From the NCBI GenBank assembly GCA_946803715.1, contig CAMPET010000079.1, positions 47,381 to 69,921 on the forward strand: a DNA stretch of 22,541 nt, read 5' to 3'. This document shows positions 22,401 through 22,541 of this stretch, one piece after another. The notes beneath the pieces were generated by a model that worked only from the letters and a program-made list of their open reading frames with translations, did no database searches and was not told the DNA's origin. The position numbers and the translations under genes were made by a program. This DNA comes from Beroe ovata. Its lineage: Eukaryota > Ctenophora > Nuda > Beroida > Beroidae. The number at the start of each line of letters is the position of its first letter. Position 1 is the first letter of the stretch.

Positions 22401-22470
22401 CATAGACGGACACTGGGTGCTGAAGCTGACCAAGTTTGGGCTGCAGTCCCTCAGGGATAAGGATGATGAG
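16492..22470 (+). CDS. Receptor guanylate cyclase, N-terminal 699 codons (3' end outside window)
   Basis: Seventeen exons: 16492-16588, 16748-16925, 17038-17194, 17430-17563, 17833-17951, 18034-18131, 18269-18328, 18983-19098, 19193-19274, 20094-20223, 20489-20589, 20740-20872, 20983-21152, 21401-21532, 21760-21837, 22065-22241 and 22336-22470. All internal junctions have GT and AG with consistent phase. Domain order is signal peptide (about 1-16), ANF-receptor ligand-binding region (about 34-455), transmembrane helix (about 471-495) and kinase-homology domain (from about 526). In this family, ligand binding outside the cell relieves the kinase-like domain and activates a C-terminal cyclase that makes cGMP from GTP. 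The dimerisation linker and cyclase domain must lie downstream. The ATG at 16492 is chosen because an in-frame TGA sits at 16483-16485 and a strong signal peptide follows. The closest architecture is that of natriuretic-peptide-type receptors. The ligand cannot be inferred. Confidence 0.93.
16589..16747 (+). other. Intron 1, in-frame and stop-free
   Basis: This 159-base intron is a multiple of three and has no stop in the coding frame. If retained it would add 53 residues between the signal peptide and the ectodomain. It has a good donor (G|GTAAGG) and a pyrimidine-rich acceptor (TTTTACAG), so normal removal is expected. Confidence 0.7.
17231..17342. repeat. Degenerate CTATAGTGA repeat in intron 3
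   Basis: About eight variants of CTATAGTGA, some as CATAGTGA or CTATAGTGC, fill the middle of intron 3 and end with the partial palindrome GACTATATAGTC. Confidence 0.85.
17583..17680. repeat. Degenerate TTAGTTG repeat in intron 4
   Basis: Repeated TTAGTTG and GTAGTTG words dominate this part of intron 4. It is a simple-sequence tract with no coding content. Confidence 0.85.
18329..18982 (+). other. Intron 7 (654 bases)
   Basis: It is bounded by GAA|GTGAGT and CCCCAG|GTTTC. I found no additional exon that would keep the frame, and no recognisable element. Confidence 0.75.
19275..20093 (+). other. Intron 9 (819 bases, the longest)
   Basis: It is bounded by GAT|GTGAGT and GTGTAG|GTGGAC. It contains AT-rich TATATCAGTATAT words near 19700-19740 and repeated ATGAATCA-like words at 19945-19990. 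No exon or gene is visible in it. Confidence 0.75.
20967..20967. other. Assembly N in a poly-C acceptor tract
   Basis: A single N precedes a run of about twelve C, just before the CTTAG acceptor of exon 13. It probably marks an unresolved homopolymer and does not affect coding sequence. Confidence 0.9.
20983..21152 (+). other. Guanylate cyclase exon 13: transmembrane helix and juxtamembrane segment
   Basis: Residues about 471-495 (VIIVIIVVIF...AAIWY) form the single membrane span, followed by RRKK as the cytosolic stop-transfer. The next residues, ITLTNAWKIAFNDLNF-like (QLTNAWKI), resemble the juxtamembrane W-x-I element of receptor cyclases. The exon enters in phase 1 and leaves in phase 0. 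Confidence 0.9.
21251..21370. repeat. Two-copy 60-bp tandem repeat in intron 13
   Basis: The unit at 21251-21310 recurs at 21311-21370 with several substitutions. The clearest shared words are AGTTTTACCC and CATTCTG. It is pyrimidine-rich and lies upstream of the exon 14 acceptor. Confidence 0.8.
21401..22470 (+). other. Guanylate cyclase exons 14-17: kinase-homology domain (incomplete)
   Basis: Exon 14 is serine- and arginine-rich, as in the regulated N-terminal part of this domain, and ends in ATYK. Exon 15 has PVAVKFLKR with the VAVK lysine at residue 576. Exon 16 has MEHGNLVKFYGLC and SYCPKGSLQDIL. Exon 17 has GLEYIHKS, then VHGNLSSENTLID, then WVLKLTKFGLQSLRD. The catalytic loop has HGN (667-669) where active kinases have HRD, as is usual in this family. 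The metal-binding DFG/DYG is KFG, with lysine at 687. The domain is therefore predicted to be a pseudokinase, acting as a regulatory module. Confidence 0.9.
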
Positions 22471-22493
22471 GTGTGTGTGTGTCTGTGTGTGTG

Positions 22494-22525
<32 letters not shown>

Positions 22526-22541
22526 GATGTGTGTGTGTGTG
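22471..22541. repeat. (GT)n microsatellite beginning at the exon 17 donor
   Basis: A GT run with a few interruptions (CTG, TTTG, GGATG) extends to the window end. Its first GT is the predicted 5' splice site after GATGAG, so donor and microsatellite overlap. Confidence 0.9.

Noticed and set aside
1-22541. Search for CRISPR arrays, operons or phage-like modules
   Set aside because: Spliceosomal introns and animal-specific gene families show eukaryotic nuclear DNA. The repeats present are microsatellites, tandem duplications or a transposon.

Overview
The window looks like nuclear DNA of an invertebrate animal. It is AT-rich, with short GT-AG introns, many CA/GT microsatellites and single-base N gaps at 6288 and 20967. 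Operons and bacterial gene spacing are absent. A receptor-type guanylate cyclase gene places it in Metazoa. I cannot support a phylum from sequence alone.

Layout: (1) 1-1129 is a microsatellite and short tandem repeats with no supportable gene. (2) 1130-2057 (+) is a four-exon gene for a 138-residue single-pass membrane protein with a signal peptide, an arginine-rich ectodomain of about 32 residues and a basic, tyrosine-containing tail; I do not recognise the family. (3) 2073-6255 is about 4.2 kb of AT-rich DNA with no supportable gene. (4) 6289-11440 is a tandem array of a 1,894-bp unit. Two complete units each carry, on the minus strand, an uninterrupted 282-codon gene for a type II membrane sulfotransferase-like protein, and a third unit is only a stub. 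The second unit is interrupted by a 1,187-bp element flanked by a 9-bp target-site duplication. (5) 11441-16491 is intergenic, with GT-rich microsatellites and a perfect 12-bp hairpin. (6) 16492 to the window end (+) holds the first 17 exons (699 codons) of a receptor guanylate cyclase: signal peptide, ANF-receptor ligand-binding domain, transmembrane segment and most of the kinase-homology domain. The cyclase domain lies beyond the window.

No shared pathway links the three loci; all three encode membrane or Golgi-type proteins. The most informative part is the sulfotransferase array. The two copies are nearly identical except for a 308-bp block that holds all 14 coding differences, 12 of them amino-acid changing and making copy B about seven charges more positive around the PAPS-binding region. 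That pattern suggests gene conversion, diversifying selection, or both. An assembly gap lies exactly at the array's left edge, so the true copy number may be higher.
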